64,000 nucleotides of DNA from Bacillus rhizoplanae (GTDB taxonomy: Bacteria; Bacillota; Bacilli; Bacillales; Bacillaceae_G). Location: NCBI RefSeq assembly GCF_917563915.1, contig NZ_CAKJTI010000011.1, positions 32,219 through 96,218 of the forward strand, in the 5' to 3' direction. Position numbers and translations under genes: made by a program. This document shows positions 52,166-62,248 of the stretch, one piece after another (position 1 is the stretch's first letter; each line of letters opens with the position of its first letter). The notes below the pieces were generated by a model. That model did not search any database. It was not told the origin of the DNA and was given only the letters and a program-made list of their open reading frames with translations.

Positions 52166-52710
52166 GTATTTACACCACGAGTCATATTGAAATTATATAC
52201 TTTATATTCTCCATTATCGGATGAAAACCTTAAAATATTGCCGTCTTCTGGCATACCTTCAAAATAAGCGCCAATACAACCAGTTGTACATCTATGACCA
52301 GATAGTAAAATGTTTAATTCTCTTTTGCTGTATTCAACTTCAAGTTCATGCATGAAGCCAAAAACTCTTTTCATGTAACTGTTGATTTCTTCAACACCAT
52401 TATAAACACTAGAATCAGGAACGACTCCAACCATTTTTACTTCGCCTTTTTTTAATCCATCAGCTTCTCCTAAATCAAAAACATCAAGCCTTGCATCAGT
52501 TATTGCTTTTATACCCGTTGCTATCTCTGCTGTTTGAATAGCTCTTACTTGTGGAGAAGAAAATACATAATCAAATTTTACATTTTGAAGTTTGTCTCTT
52601 AAACATTCGGCTTGCTCTATACCATATTCATTTAATGGAAAACCTAATCTCCCTTGCAGTCTTCCTTCTTTGTTCAAATCTGTTCGCCCGTGTCTAATCA
52701 CATAAATCAT
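52159..52710 (-). CDS. Histidine phosphatase family protein
   Basis: A 183-residue phosphoglycerate mutase-like phosphatase. IYVIRHGRTDLNKEGRLQGR carries the phospho-accepting His and its Arg, VFSSPQVRAIQTAE the second Arg, and LLSGHRCTTGC the second catalytic His. The substrate is unknown. GGGGAGGG precedes the ATG. It is convergent with, and overlaps, a small membrane protein gene. Confidence 0.88.
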   Translation of the reverse strand: MIYVIRHGRTDLNKEGRLQGRLGFPLNEYGIEQAECLRDKLQNVKFDYVFSSPQVRAIQTAEIATGIKAITDARLDVFDLGEADGLKKGEVKMVGVVPDSSVYNGVEEINSYMKRVFGFMHELEVEYSKRELNILLSGHRCTTGCIGAYFEGMPEDGNILRFSSDNGEYKVYNFNMTRGVNTY

Positions 52711-53003
52711 TGCTGCACCCTCCCCGTTACTTGAGAAATTTTTATTCTCCCAAATTTGATAATTACTCTTGCCTGTTTTTCAAACGCTCCATGATACGAA
52801 GTCAAATAGAACTATCACTTTTATGCACTTAACATTCAGAATTTTATTGCTTTTAATCAGATAATCACATATGATTTTTTTCTGTTCAGCGACTACTATG
52901 ACATCCTATTTCATTTTTTCCTAATTACGATTTTATGTACTAGTTTGTTTTTTAATTTTAATGCCTTTACTATTAAATTCAGTACTCGATAGTTGAATAA
53001 CTG
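52711..53003. other. Intergenic region, nothing recognised
   Basis: AT-rich sequence without an ORF, strong hairpin or repeat that I can support. Confidence 0.4.
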
Positions 53004-53267
53004 TTACCCCATAAGATGAGATAAAAAATATCGAAAACCATAAGCACCTAAAGAACTAATACCTGTAACTAAAACTGCAACTGCTAAATATGGATTATAG
53101 CCAGATTGTTTTCTCGAACGATATAAATAAAGAATAGATAGACATAAACTAATGATAAAAAAAACCATCCATACAGAGTTGGGAGCAAAAACTTCGAAAT
53201 TAGTAAAACAAATTACTATATAGCAAATATTCACCAAGAGCAATAGCACTAAGATAAATTTCTTCAA
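53004..53267 (-). CDS. Hypothetical three-helix membrane protein, 87 residues
   Basis: It begins MKKFILVLLLLVNICYIVIC, continues with APNSVWMVFFIISLCLSILY and ends with LAVAVLVTGISSLGAYGF. The start is a TTG at 53267 with GGAAGGTG eight bases upstream. The first helix could be a signal anchor. No family recognised. Confidence 0.65.
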   Translation of the reverse strand: MKKFILVLLLLVNICYIVICFTNFEVFAPNSVWMVFFIISLCLSILYLYRSRKQSGYNPYLAVAVLVTGISSLGAYGFRYFLSHLMG

Positions 53268-53488
53268 AATTACACCTTCCTTTTACCAGGTTAACCAACC
53301 GAATTTTGGCATACAAAGAAATGAATGTAAGTTGATTTGAATAGAAAATTTTACAGTCTCTTTTTATTCAATATAAATTCTCTTATTACCTTTTAAGCTA
53401 TATAAAAAGTATTATCAAAACTCTCACACCATGATAAGCAGATCCTAATGAAAAGTTCCAATTAATCCTTCACCTACATATTTTCGAA

Positions 53489-53668
53489 TTATCTCTTCGA
53501 ATGGAACAATTTACTTATCTTCTTTTTCTTTCCTTTGATAAGTTGATAAGTAGGGACTTTTTCTGCTTTTAATGCTTTTCTTACTGTATTTCTTGAGGCA
53601 TTTAATAATTTGGTAATAGATCGAATAGAATGTCCTTCTTGTTTTAGTGCTCGAATGGGTGCCCCCTT
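53489..53668 (-). pseudogene. IS21-family transposase (IstA) N-terminal remnant
   Basis: The frame encodes IRALKQEGHSIRSITKLLNA then SRNTVRKALKAEKVPTY and a Lys-rich end before TAA. This is the N-terminal helix-turn-helix of IS21-type IstA transposases. The start region and the ~350 downstream residues, including the DDE domain, are missing, so it is inactive. Confidence 0.7.
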
Positions 53669-53725
53669 GCTTAAACTCCTCTCATTTCGTTATGAGAGAA
53701 TTATATTTTTTATTTTAGGGATGGG

Positions 53726-53763
53726 TCACTTTTCGATGCGAAAAGTGGGTCAGTTTTCATTGT
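53726..53763. repeat. IS21-type terminal repeats
   Basis: GGGTCACTTTTCGATGCGAA and then GTGGGTCAGTTTTCATTG repeat the TGGGTCAnTTTTC motif typical of IS21 family ends. They mark the left edge of the island. Confidence 0.55.
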
Positions 53764-53819
53764 AAATCTACACAGTATGTCCAAGTTTGTTAGATTCCTT
53801 GCACCAGACCTAAAAAGTA

Positions 53820-53847
53820 TTGAATAATTCTTTATATTCAGTATAAT
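53820..53847 (+). promoter_or_regulatory. Promoter in left inverted repeat
   Basis: TTGAAT (53820-53825) and TATAAT (53842-53847) are 16 bases apart, pointing into the island toward the first amidohydrolase gene. The same pair occurs in the right copy. Confidence 0.6.
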
Positions 53848-54002
53848 TAACTTGTAACTATAATAACGTTTTTAGTTACTATGGGTATACCACTTGATTT
53901 CTAATAGAAGATTCCCCGTAAATCAAGTAGTAGCAAAAATTTTTGTACATTTTTGCATTCGGTATCCCCCACAAAAATGTTTCTTTCAAATAAACAGGAA
54001 GA
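53820..54002 (+). repeat. Left copy of the island's ~182-bp inverted repeat (promoter-leader module)
   Basis: It is about 90% identical to the reverse complement of 63540-63721. It contains a promoter, a partly decayed repeat CTTGTAACTA/TAGTTACTAT, the repeat CTTGATTT-N19-AAATCAAG at 53893-53927 and a tail ending AAATAAACAGGAAGA. The copy lies upstream of the first amidohydrolase gene, the right copy upstream of the FAD oxidase gene. Confidence 0.88.
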
Positions 54003-54170
54003 GCAATTTGCCTATTATCACAAATATGATCGATGAGAAACTAGAGGACGCTCAAGAACAATACACCAATCTATTAGACATAATAATTTAAATATTGGCA
54101 TGAGTTGTGCAACAGTAATGTTGTGCAATGATAATAATGCAACTTTCCAAGAAAATAAGGGGGTTTAAGA

Positions 54171-55772
54171 ATGCCAGACATCGTATTTCTTCATGGCGAG
54201 GTTATTACGGTAGACGAACAGAATCGAATAGTAGAAGCGATTGCGGTAAAAAGGAACCGGATTATCGCCGTCGGTACCTCAGAGGAGATTAAGCGTCTTA
54301 TCAGTCCGCAGACAACGGTAATTGATTTGAAAGGGAAAACCCTCTTGCCGGGATTTATCGATTCACATTTGCACATTTCCTCGTATGGCATAGACAAGCT
54401 GGGGGTAAGCTGCAAAGCTACACATATTCATTCCCTGCAGGATATTTTTCAGGATTTACGTAAAAAAGCGTCCGGGCTCCCGGCAGAAAAATGGGTGCGG
54501 GCTTGGGGCTTCAATGAGACCAAAATCGCGGAACAGCGGTATCCGACTAGAGAAGAATTGGATCAGATTTCAATGGAGCACCCGATTATCATTATACGCG
54601 CGTGCAACCATATTTCGGTGGTCAATTCAAAAGCACTGGAAATCCTCGGTATTCACAAGGATACGCCCGATCCTAAAGGAGGGATGATTGAACACAGCGC
54701 CGAGGGAGAGCTTACAGGTCGTTTAATTGAAACAGCTCATTTCCAAATTTCCAATAAAGTAACCTATTCCGAAGAAGAAACAGCCCAAGCCTTGGCGTTA
54801 GCGTCTGCCGATTTTGTAGCGGCTGGGATTACCAGTATCCATGATGCAGGTTGCAATGACTCCGAGGGGTTTCGAGCGATGCATGAGGCGGTTCGTCAAG
54901 GCTTGGTCAAAGTGCGCATTTATGCGATGGTCTGCGCATTAGACAATCCCGAATTATTTTTGGAAAGCATGATTAACGCTGGAATGGTAACAGGCCTAGG
55001 GAATGACAGGTTTAAAATCGGACCGGCAAAGCTGTTCACGGATGGCAGCAGCAGCGGGCCGACCATTGCTACCCGTAAGCCGTATACAAGTAACCCAGAG
55101 GATTACGGTATTTTGTACTATACACAGGAAGAACTAAACCGACAATTAGTAGAGGCTCATAAAAAAGGATTCCAGATTACAGCCCATGCACAGGGAGATC
55201 GTGCAATTGAAATGGTATTGAATTGTATAGAGGCCGCCCTGAAGGAATATCCTCGCCCAAATGCCCGACCACGTATTGAACATGCAGGGATTTCAGAACC
55301 GGATCTAATTGAACGGATGAAACAGCTTGGTGTCATCCCGATACCTAACCCTGCTTTCTTCTATGAATATGGAAATGGATACGTCCATAACTACGGAGAT
55401 CGGGTGAATCAAATGTATCCACTTCGTGACTTTTTTAAAAATAACATCATTGCAGCAGCGGGCTCCGATAGCCCAGTGACCGATTATCGTCCGCTATTCG
55501 GAATTCAAGCGGCGGTGAACCGGAAGAGCAAGCAGGGACAGGAGATTGGAAACGATCAAACTGTTTCCGTAACAGAAGCGATCCGGGCTTACACATGGAA
55601 CGGAGCTTACGCGAGCTTTGACGAACAATACAAAGGGAGCATCGAAGTTGGAAAACTGGCCGATCTAGTGATCCTGGACGGAAGCATTTTGCAAGCTGCC
55701 CCTGCCGATATCGCTGATCTTCCTGTTCACATGACAATCATTGATGGAGAGATCGTCTATCAAGCTGGATAG
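54171..55772 (+). CDS. YtcJ-type amidohydrolase (Amidohydro_3), GC-rich
   Basis: A 533-residue metal-dependent hydrolase. The metal-binding HxH is in GFIDSHLHIS (about residues 63-72); later ligands fit ITAHAQGDRA, PRIEHAGIS and AAAGSDSPV, and the end has the family's GSIEVGKLADLVILD. It cleaves a C-N bond of an amide or cyclic amide; substrate unknown. Codon use is more GC-rich than its neighbours (many CGG, GGC, CCG), which suggests separate acquisition. GGGGG lies eight or so bases before the ATG. It is read from the left inverted-repeat promoter. Confidence 0.85.
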   Translation: MPDIVFLHGEVITVDEQNRIVEAIAVKRNRIIAVGTSEEIKRLISPQTTVIDLKGKTLLPGFIDSHLHISSYGIDKLGVSCKATHIHSLQDIFQDLRKKASGLPAEKWVRAWGFNETKIAEQRYPTREELDQISMEHPIIIIRACNHISVVNSKALEILGIHKDTPDPKGGMIEHSAEGELTGRLIETAHFQISNKVTYSEEETAQALALASADFVAAGITSIHDAGCNDSEGFRAMHEAVRQGLVKVRIYAMVCALDNPELFLESMINAGMVTGLGNDRFKIGPAKLFTDGSSSGPTIATRKPYTSNPEDYGILYYTQEELNRQLVEAHKKGFQITAHAQGDRAIEMVLNCIEAALKEYPRPNARPRIEHAGISEPDLIERMKQLGVIPIPNPAFFYEYGNGYVHNYGDRVNQMYPLRDFFKNNIIAAAGSDSPVTDYRPLFGIQAAVNRKSKQGQEIGNDQTVSVTEAIRAYTWNGAYASFDEQYKGSIEVGKLADLVILDGSILQAAPADIADLPVHMTIIDGEIVYQAG

Positions 55773-56548
55773 TCCTAAGGCAATGAAGCATTAGGCGTAA
55801 AAGTAAATGTTTATCTTGTTCGATCGATAGGTGATCGGACAGGGTAAACATTTTTATCTGTCTCTGGTGAACCAAGTATCTTTATACTGTACTCATCGAT
55901 GTATCGTTTGTTCAGGAGATATATCCAACTATCATGAAAATGCAAGCAAACAACCGGGTGCCAGAATTGAAAGGTTGAATCAAAACAGCTACCGCGGGAC
56001 CTTTGCCCGGATAGCTGTTTTGATTTAGTGGTGAAGAATGTGTCGGTCGAGGGGGATTCCAGTTCAGAATTGTTTTTATACGCCCTATTGATGTAATGCG
56101 GAATCTCCCATTTGCACGTGAGACCTTTCGGGAACGTGACCGACGTGCTGTGTTTGATCAGATTGACAGTATATCGAACCGTGACGTGTACCTACGAAGA
56201 TGATGTGATTAACCTCGCATACTCGAACGATATGCAATGCCAAATTGGTTCAAAAAAGGATCTTACGTTATGGATTAAAAATACTTGAGATAGTCGAGTT
56301 AAGTGCCTTTTCGGACAGGGAGTAGTAGTGTATTATGGAAGATATGTACCTTTCCGTTTTTAATTGGGAGTTTGATTGCTTCCATCCTGCTAAAAAGAAA
56401 GGTGTTATGTGTCAATAAGGGAATTGTCCCAACAGAAAATATGGCACAGACACAGACAAAGGTTAAAAATAATTTTCAAGGTGCGAAAGTTAAGTAACTT
56501 AGTTTAGATAACATTTTCAACAAATTTCTAATTTAAGGAGTACTAGGA
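55773..56548. other. Intergenic debris between amidohydrolase and tetR
   Basis: AATCAAAACAGCTA and TAGCTGTTTTGATT (55978-56026) form a strong GC-looped hairpin, a likely terminator ~200 bases after the amidohydrolase. After 56040 stop-broken frames such as EDDVINLAYSNDMQCQ and, near 56310, FGQGVVVYYGRYVPF frameshifted to LIGSLIASILLKRK look like decayed genes, the last perhaps of a membrane transporter. None is identifiable. Confidence 0.4.
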
Positions 56549-57103
56549 ATGAGGGAACGCATTATAAGAGCTTTTAATGAAGAGATTCATGATAAAGGCA
56601 TGAAGTTCACAATGGATGATTTAGCAAACCGTATTGGTGTAAACAAACGATACCTTTATCAACATTTTTCTTCGAAAGCTGAAATTTTGGAGTTAATCAT
56701 TGATCAATCGTTATCGGAATTCGATGAAAAAACAGAACAGATTATGAATAATACATCTTTAAGCCTGATTGAAAAAATCAGACAGATTTGTACTGTGTTG
56801 CCCAATTTTGAGTTTTACGACTTCAAAGTGTTGGAACAAATGAAGCGCTATTACCCGGAGCAATGGACAAAAGTGAATGACGCTTTGAGCGAATGGGAAG
56901 CTCTGCGTTTATTACTCGAAGAAGGTATACAGCAAGGTGAACTCATTGAAATCAATACAACACTTGCTGTAAAGCTGATTATAGATGCTACAAATTCAAT
57001 CTTTGATCAACGTTTTTACATGGAAAATAATATTACCTTACCGGAAGCACTCTCTTCTATTGTAGACGTATTATTGTTCGGCTTAGTCAAAAATAAATCA
57101 TAA
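56549..57103 (+). CDS. TetR/AcrR-family regulator of the island
   Basis: A 184-residue repressor with the helix-turn-helix MKFTMDDLANRIGVNKRYLY and QHFSSKAEILELIID (about residues 18-52). The C-terminal domain is helical with YYPEQWTKVNDAL, seen in several TetR proteins. AAGGAG precedes the ATG. It is the only regulator within the island, so it may act on the paired inverted-repeat promoters. It is convergent with the second amidohydrolase gene. Confidence 0.87.
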   Translation: MRERIIRAFNEEIHDKGMKFTMDDLANRIGVNKRYLYQHFSSKAEILELIIDQSLSEFDEKTEQIMNNTSLSLIEKIRQICTVLPNFEFYDFKVLEQMKRYYPEQWTKVNDALSEWEALRLLLEEGIQQGELIEINTTLAVKLIIDATNSIFDQRFYMENNITLPEALSSIVDVLLFGLVKNKS

Positions 57104-57116
57104 TAATGGTCTAATA

Positions 57117-57152
57117 AAAAAATGAAAGGAACATATATTCCTTTCGTTTTTT
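57117..57152. terminator. Bidirectional terminator
   Basis: AAAAAAATGAAAGGAA and TTCCTTTCGTTTTTT pair with one mismatch around CATATA, between convergent genes. Confidence 0.8.
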
Positions 57153-57156
57153 ATCT

Positions 57157-58806
57157 TTATATGGGAACCTTCTTACATCCTGCATCTTGAAAAACGATAG
57201 CTCCATCAACCATAGTTAAGACTACTCGAACGTCTCGTATTTCTTCAACTGGGATTTCGAAGAGGTTTCTGTTTAATACAACAAGATCTGCCAGTTTTCC
57301 CACTTCAAGTGTGCCCAATTCCTTTTCTCTGAATGATCCATAGGCAGGGGATAACGTATAATCTTTCAAGACTTCGGATAGTGACAGACGCTCCTGCGGA
57401 TTCCATCCTTCTGTCGGTGATCCATCATATCCAATTCTTGTTAGTGCACGATAAATGCCTAGCATCGGATTTAATTGCACAATTGGATAATCAGTACCAA
57501 AAGCCAACATTGCACCTGAATCCTTTAACGTTTTCATTGCAAAAACAAAGGGCTCACGTTCTTTTCCAATACGTGAAACATAAGTTATCCGTTGCTCCTT
57601 ACCAAGACCCAAATGTTCTGGTTGCATTGATGCGATCACTCCAAGCTTTTGGAAACGAGCGATTTCATCCGAATGAATAACCTCCACATGTTCCACACAA
57701 TGCCTAGCATCTCGCTTACCATTCTTTTTCTGGGCTTCCTCAAAAGCATCCAAAGCTAGGCGAATCGCACCGTCACCAATTGCATGAAGGCGGATTTGAA
57801 AGCCTTCTCGATCAGCCTCTACTATCCATTTTTTAATCGCATCTGGCGAAACAGCTGTTTCACCAAAGTTTTCTGTTTTATCTGAATATGATTCAACTAA
57901 AAACGCGGTATAGCCGGTTATTACTCCATCAACAAACTGTTTCAACCCCGAGACTCGAAGCTTGTCTGATGCATAAGTATCACGCAATTGTTTCGCACGT
58001 TCTATATCATCATTTAAAGGAGGTGAAAGATGAATCCGCGCAGTTAATTCTCCGTTTTTATCCAGATCACTAAACAATTCAAAATCCTGTAATTTTTCCA
58101 TAGCAGGCGATCCATACAAATCGTTAACTGAAGTCACACCCAGTGCAGCCGCCTGTCCGAGAAATCCTTTCATCATTCTCATACGGCGTTCCCTTGAAAA
58201 ATTGAATGCATGATTCGACACGAGTGCAATCGCTGTCTCATACAAAATACCCATTGGTTCTCCGTTTTCATCTTTTGCAATAATCCCGTGGGGCGGATTA
58301 TCTGTATTTCGATTAATACTTGCAATCTCAAGCGCTTTGCTATTTACCCAGGCATAATGCCCTTCCATATGAAAGAGAATAACAGGACGTTCTGGGAGTA
58401 CGCGATCGAGTGCAGCACGATTTGGAAGCTGCTTGTTGTCCCAATTGCTTTGATCCCAAGAAAAACCAATAATCCATGAATCTTCTGGTCTTGAATCGGC
58501 AAAATTGGCTACCATTTTTATCGCTTCTTCTTCTGAGTGTGCATCGGCTAGAAAAACACTGTCTTCTGCAAGACTTCCTCCAAGTATATGCAAGTGAAAA
58601 TCATGAAAGCCAGCCATAATAAGTCGATCGGAATAATGATATACTTTCGTGTCTGGTCCAATAAACGGATTCATTTCTATTTCGGAACCAATGGCTGCAA
58701 TCTTATTATTAATAATGGCGATATAAGCAGGGATGGGCTTATCCGCAAGACCTGTAAAAACAGCATTACTTGAGATAACGATATCAGCTTTTTGATTTAT
58801 ATTCAT
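57157..58806 (-). CDS. YtcJ-type amidohydrolase (second copy)
   Basis: A 549-residue metal-dependent hydrolase. HxH lies in GFHDFHLHILGG (about 67-78); further ligands fit IRLHAIGDGAI, CVEHVEVIHSDE and AFGTDYPIVQLNP, with GTLEVGKLADLVVLN at the end. It shares domain order with the product of 54171-55772 but is clearly diverged and AT-rich like its neighbours, so it is not a recent duplicate. ATG 58806 has GGAGGT eight bases upstream. It is the last of the leftward gene set. Confidence 0.86.
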   Translation of the reverse strand: MNINQKADIVISSNAVFTGLADKPIPAYIAIINNKIAAIGSEIEMNPFIGPDTKVYHYSDRLIMAGFHDFHLHILGGSLAEDSVFLADAHSEEEAIKMVANFADSRPEDSWIIGFSWDQSNWDNKQLPNRAALDRVLPERPVILFHMEGHYAWVNSKALEIASINRNTDNPPHGIIAKDENGEPMGILYETAIALVSNHAFNFSRERRMRMMKGFLGQAAALGVTSVNDLYGSPAMEKLQDFELFSDLDKNGELTARIHLSPPLNDDIERAKQLRDTYASDKLRVSGLKQFVDGVITGYTAFLVESYSDKTENFGETAVSPDAIKKWIVEADREGFQIRLHAIGDGAIRLALDAFEEAQKKNGKRDARHCVEHVEVIHSDEIARFQKLGVIASMQPEHLGLGKEQRITYVSRIGKEREPFVFAMKTLKDSGAMLAFGTDYPIVQLNPMLGIYRALTRIGYDGSPTEGWNPQERLSLSEVLKDYTLSPAYGSFREKELGTLEVGKLADLVVLNRNLFEIPVEEIRDVRVVLTMVDGAIVFQDAGCKKVPI

Positions 58807-58971
58807 TTGCAAACACCTCCAATATGTTTAAATATTCTGAATTTTATTTGCGTAAAGTAAGTAGCAATTGAATATGACGCAAGATTGGATAACGGCGCTG
58901 TGTACCGAAAACCACAAATATTTAGGCAAAGTATACGGCTGTGATAATCATATGCCACTCCTAAGTTCACA

Positions 58972-59262
58972 TTATTTCAAATTGATCTCATGGTTCATTT
59001 TATAATTCTTTTTCAAAAATTCCGGGCAGTCCCATTCACAAACAAGATCTTTAGCCAAAGAAACGACCCAGTCCTTTGTAATATGATACTTTTCTCCATC
59101 TACAGTAATAAACACTTCACCGTCTGTCACATAAAAAACTTCCTGCTCTTCTACGTGCCAAGTTCCTTTACTAGGTTCGCCTATCCATGGCTCCCAAGTG
59201 TCTACACTTAATCTTTGTGCTTCTTCAGCTGTAATTTTTTTCGCAAAAAACATTCTCATCAT
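58972..59262 (-). CDS. Cupin-domain protein (EutQ/DUF861 type)
   Basis: A 96-residue single cupin. EEQEVFYVTDGEVFITVDGE and DWVVSLAKDLVCEWDCPEFL correspond to the two cupin motifs, although the usual HxH metal ligands are reduced, so it may not bind metal. Relatives serve in ethanolamine use or as ureidoglycine-type enzymes. Several in-frame ATGs (59262, 59259, 59253) share one AAAGAGAG site, so the start is uncertain by three residues. It lies behind the MATE gene. Confidence 0.75.
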   Translation of the reverse strand: MMRMFFAKKITAEEAQRLSVDTWEPWIGEPSKGTWHVEEQEVFYVTDGEVFITVDGEKYHITKDWVVSLAKDLVCEWDCPEFLKKNYKMNHEINLK

Positions 59263-59310
59263 CTCTCTTTCTTGTAAATAATTTTAAAAGATTAATTGAT
59301 ATCAGTATGC

Positions 59311-60717
59311 TTACGTTACTTTTGGTTCCTTTAAACGTTTCAACTCTTTTCGAAGAAAATAAATCGCAATAAGAACACCTGGAATTTCAGCAGCTGGAGC
59401 GGAATACCAAATACCATCAACTCCCCAATATTTTGGGAAAATAAACATGAACGGGAATGAAAAAAACAACATTTTGCTAACATTAATAAACGTTGCGGAC
59501 CAGTTTTTCTCTTGTGATTCGAAATAACCGGAGATCAGCAAACTAACGGCATTTAATGTAAACATGCAATTAAATACAATTGTCGTCCAGATTCCGAGTT
59601 TCTGTAAATCTGGATTGCCTCCAGAGAAAAATGACATAATTGGATTTGCAAAAATAATTAGTAAAGCTGTCGCAAGCAAAAAGAAGGCAACCGTAAAAAT
59701 AAGTCCAATCTTAATTGCTTGTTTAACACGATCAAGATTGCCCGCACCGTAATTATAACTAATAATCGGTTGAAGTCCCGTCATCCCACCGAGCGCCGCT
59801 AAGGCGAGCAGATTTGTAATGTAACCGTTTTGAACCGTGAAAGCGGCAACGTGCAGCCCGCCACCGTAGCTTTGCAGTAAGTTATTAAAGAAAATAATAG
59901 AAAAAAACATCATGAGCTGACTCGAAAAAGATGCAAAGCCTGTCCAAGCCACTTCACCAATTGTCTTGAGATTAATCATCATATCTTTTATTTTTGGCTT
60001 AAGCTTTGTTTTACCGAACCAAAAATAAAAGATGAGTAAAACAGGGATCGATTGTGCAATTGTATTCGCCCACGAGGAACCCATCAGCCCCATGTCATAT
60101 TTCGTTATCATAATCCATTCTGCAATTCCGGCAACAACCGCTGCAACTAACCAACTGTTCATTGATAATATAGGTTTTTCATCGATATTGGTTAAAATAC
60201 TTAGTACAACCGCCAATATCGTTATTGGCAATGAAATCCACAATAGTCGGCTGTATTTCACCGCATATGGAAGTGAATCCTGACTTGCTCCGAATAAAGT
60301 CATGATTTCATTTTCAAAGACCAATCCAAGTACAGCTAGCAAAATGGAGACGAAAAGAGTAAACCATAAAGTTTGTCCCATAGTACTCCTAGCTTCTTCG
60401 ATTTTCCCTTCTCCAAGCCGAAGTGAAATGACCGCTCCGGCTCCTATACCAAAAAGAACGCCAAGCATACGGGTAATAACCGTGACCGTAAATCCAATTC
60501 CGATCCCTTCGATTTCTAGCTCCTGAAAGCCGCTGACGAAATAGCCATCGACAACCGCTACCACTCCAAGAATCGCATTCGCCATAATTCCTGCCAAAGC
60601 AAACCGTAAATATAGTAAAGGAATACTTTTGGTTCCCAGTGCTGAATCATTTACTGGCTTATTCATCATTTCTGCTTTTTCTTTCTTCGATGAGGGACGG
60701 TTTCCTGCTATTTCCAT
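59311..60717 (-). CDS. MATE-family efflux transporter
   Basis: A 468-residue membrane protein with 12 helices in two halves. ALGGMTGLQPIISYNYGAGN near residue 300 is the family-typical segment, and MLGVLFGIGAGAVISLRLGE matches it in the first half. MATE proteins expel organic cations using Na+ or H+ gradients. Here it may export an amine or its product. AGGAGG lies eight bases before ATG 60717; an ATG two codons earlier is too close. It is read with the ALDH and FAD oxidase genes upstream. Confidence 0.88.
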   Translation of the reverse strand: MEIAGNRPSSKKEKAEMMNKPVNDSALGTKSIPLLYLRFALAGIMANAILGVVAVVDGYFVSGFQELEIEGIGIGFTVTVITRMLGVLFGIGAGAVISLRLGEGKIEEARSTMGQTLWFTLFVSILLAVLGLVFENEIMTLFGASQDSLPYAVKYSRLLWISLPITILAVVLSILTNIDEKPILSMNSWLVAAVVAGIAEWIMITKYDMGLMGSSWANTIAQSIPVLLIFYFWFGKTKLKPKIKDMMINLKTIGEVAWTGFASFSSQLMMFFSIIFFNNLLQSYGGGLHVAAFTVQNGYITNLLALAALGGMTGLQPIISYNYGAGNLDRVKQAIKIGLIFTVAFFLLATALLIIFANPIMSFFSGGNPDLQKLGIWTTIVFNCMFTLNAVSLLISGYFESQEKNWSATFINVSKMLFFSFPFMFIFPKYWGVDGIWYSAPAAEIPGVLIAIYFLRKELKRLKEPKVT

Positions 60718-60762
60718 ACTCATACCCTCCTAAAAATAGTTTATACAGCAAGTTCAGCCAAA

Positions 60763-62235
60763 TTAATTTGCATACCAACCTACAGGCTTAGCATGCTGGT
60801 GAATATTGATTTGCTTCATTTCCATAAAGTGCTCCAGTCCAACAGTACCTAAGGCTCTTCCGATTCCACTTTGCTTATATCCCCCCCAAGGCCCTTCAAC
60901 ATAAGCGAGGTGATAACTATTAATCCAAGTAATTCCCGCGCGCAATTTACTAATGACACGTTTTGCTCGATCCACGTCTTCAGTAAATACAGCACCAGCT
61001 AAGCCATAAATGGAATCATTAGCTTTTTGGATTGCATCTTCCTCATCTTTAAATTTCTGTACAACAAGGACTGGACCAAAAATCTCTTCCTTAACAATAC
61101 GCATATTCGTGTTTACATCAGCAAAGATCGTTGGTGCAATAAAAAATCCTCGATCAAGTCCATTTTCTGTTAAGCGCTTACCACCACAAACTAATTTTGC
61201 CCCTTCTTCGATTCCACTCTTGATGTAATGTAAAACGTCATTCATATGAGCCTCGTTTGTGAGCGCTCCCATTTCAATGTTCTCGCTTTCCCCGTTGCCA
61301 ACTACAATCTTGCTTGCACGCTCAGCCAATCTTTCAACAAATTTATCGTAAATTGTCTCTTGTACAAGCAGACGGGATGCAGCTGAACAAACTTGCCCAG
61401 CATTGTGGAAAATACCGAACATCGCATTCTCGACAGCAGTTTCAAAATCTACATCGTCGAACACAATAAGCGGAGATTTACCTCCCAGTTCAAGTGTAAT
61501 TTTTTTCATATTTCCCGCAGCTGCGCGCATAATGCTTTGGCCTGTTTTTGTTCCGCCGGTAAAAGCAATCTTATCAACATCATGGCTCTCGGCAAGCTCA
61601 TTCCCAACTTTTGATCCAGGTCCCAATACCAAGTTTGCCACTCCGGCCGGAAGCCCGACTTCCTCCATAATTTCAAATAATTTGAATACGCTTACAGGAG
61701 TGACCTCTGCAGGCTTAATTACAATTGTATTTCCGGCAGCGAGTGCAGGAGCAATTTGCCAAACCGCTAACATAAGCGGGAAGTTCCAAGGTACAATAAG
61801 TCCACAAACACCAATCGGTTCATGAATAATAATTGTTTCCGAAGAATCAGCACGAGTGTAAGATTCTTTTTTCATGCCTTTGATCAAGTCAGCATAATAG
61901 CGGAAGCATTGAATCGACACCGGAATATCCACATAAGTTGTTGCACGAATAACCTTACCGTTATTTGCAGTTTCCAAACGTGCAATTTCATCCGCCTTTT
62001 CTTCAAGACGATCTGCAATCTTATAGAGATATTCAGCTCTTTCATCAGCCGATAAATCCGACCAAATCCCGCTGTCAAACGCTTTGCGAGCCGCCTTGAT
62101 TGCCGCCTTTGCATCGTCTTCTGATCCATCAGCAGACGATGCAATCACCTCTCTAGTTGCAGGATTAATAACGTTTCTTCTAGCACCGGATAACGCTTCT
62201 ACCCATTTCCCATCAATAAACATGTTAATTTTCAC
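60763..62235 (-). CDS. NAD(P)-dependent aldehyde dehydrogenase
   Basis: A 490-residue ALDH of the betaine/aminobutyraldehyde dehydrogenase group. It has PWNFPLMLAVWQIAPALAAG, FTGGTKTGQSI, the catalytic Glu in LELGGKSP and Cys in HNAGQVCSAASR. It would oxidise the aldehyde made by the FAD oxidase encoded 13 bases upstream. The start is a GTG at 62235 with AAAGGAG eight bases upstream. Closest function by context: PuuC-like oxidation of an amino-aldehyde, which is inference. Confidence 0.9.
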   Translation of the reverse strand: MKINMFIDGKWVEALSGARRNVINPATREVIASSADGSEDDAKAAIKAARKAFDSGIWSDLSADERAEYLYKIADRLEEKADEIARLETANNGKVIRATTYVDIPVSIQCFRYYADLIKGMKKESYTRADSSETIIIHEPIGVCGLIVPWNFPLMLAVWQIAPALAAGNTIVIKPAEVTPVSVFKLFEIMEEVGLPAGVANLVLGPGSKVGNELAESHDVDKIAFTGGTKTGQSIMRAAAGNMKKITLELGGKSPLIVFDDVDFETAVENAMFGIFHNAGQVCSAASRLLVQETIYDKFVERLAERASKIVVGNGESENIEMGALTNEAHMNDVLHYIKSGIEEGAKLVCGGKRLTENGLDRGFFIAPTIFADVNTNMRIVKEEIFGPVLVVQKFKDEEDAIQKANDSIYGLAGAVFTEDVDRAKRVISKLRAGITWINSYHLAYVEGPWGGYKQSGIGRALGTVGLEHFMEMKQINIHQHAKPVGWYAN

Positions 62236-62248
62236 AATCAACTCTCCT

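Noticed and set aside
54020-54091. Short frame MIDEKLEDAQEQYTNLLDII just inside the left inverted repeat
   Set aside because: No ribosome site and only ~23 residues; it may be a scrap of another gene but cannot be supported.
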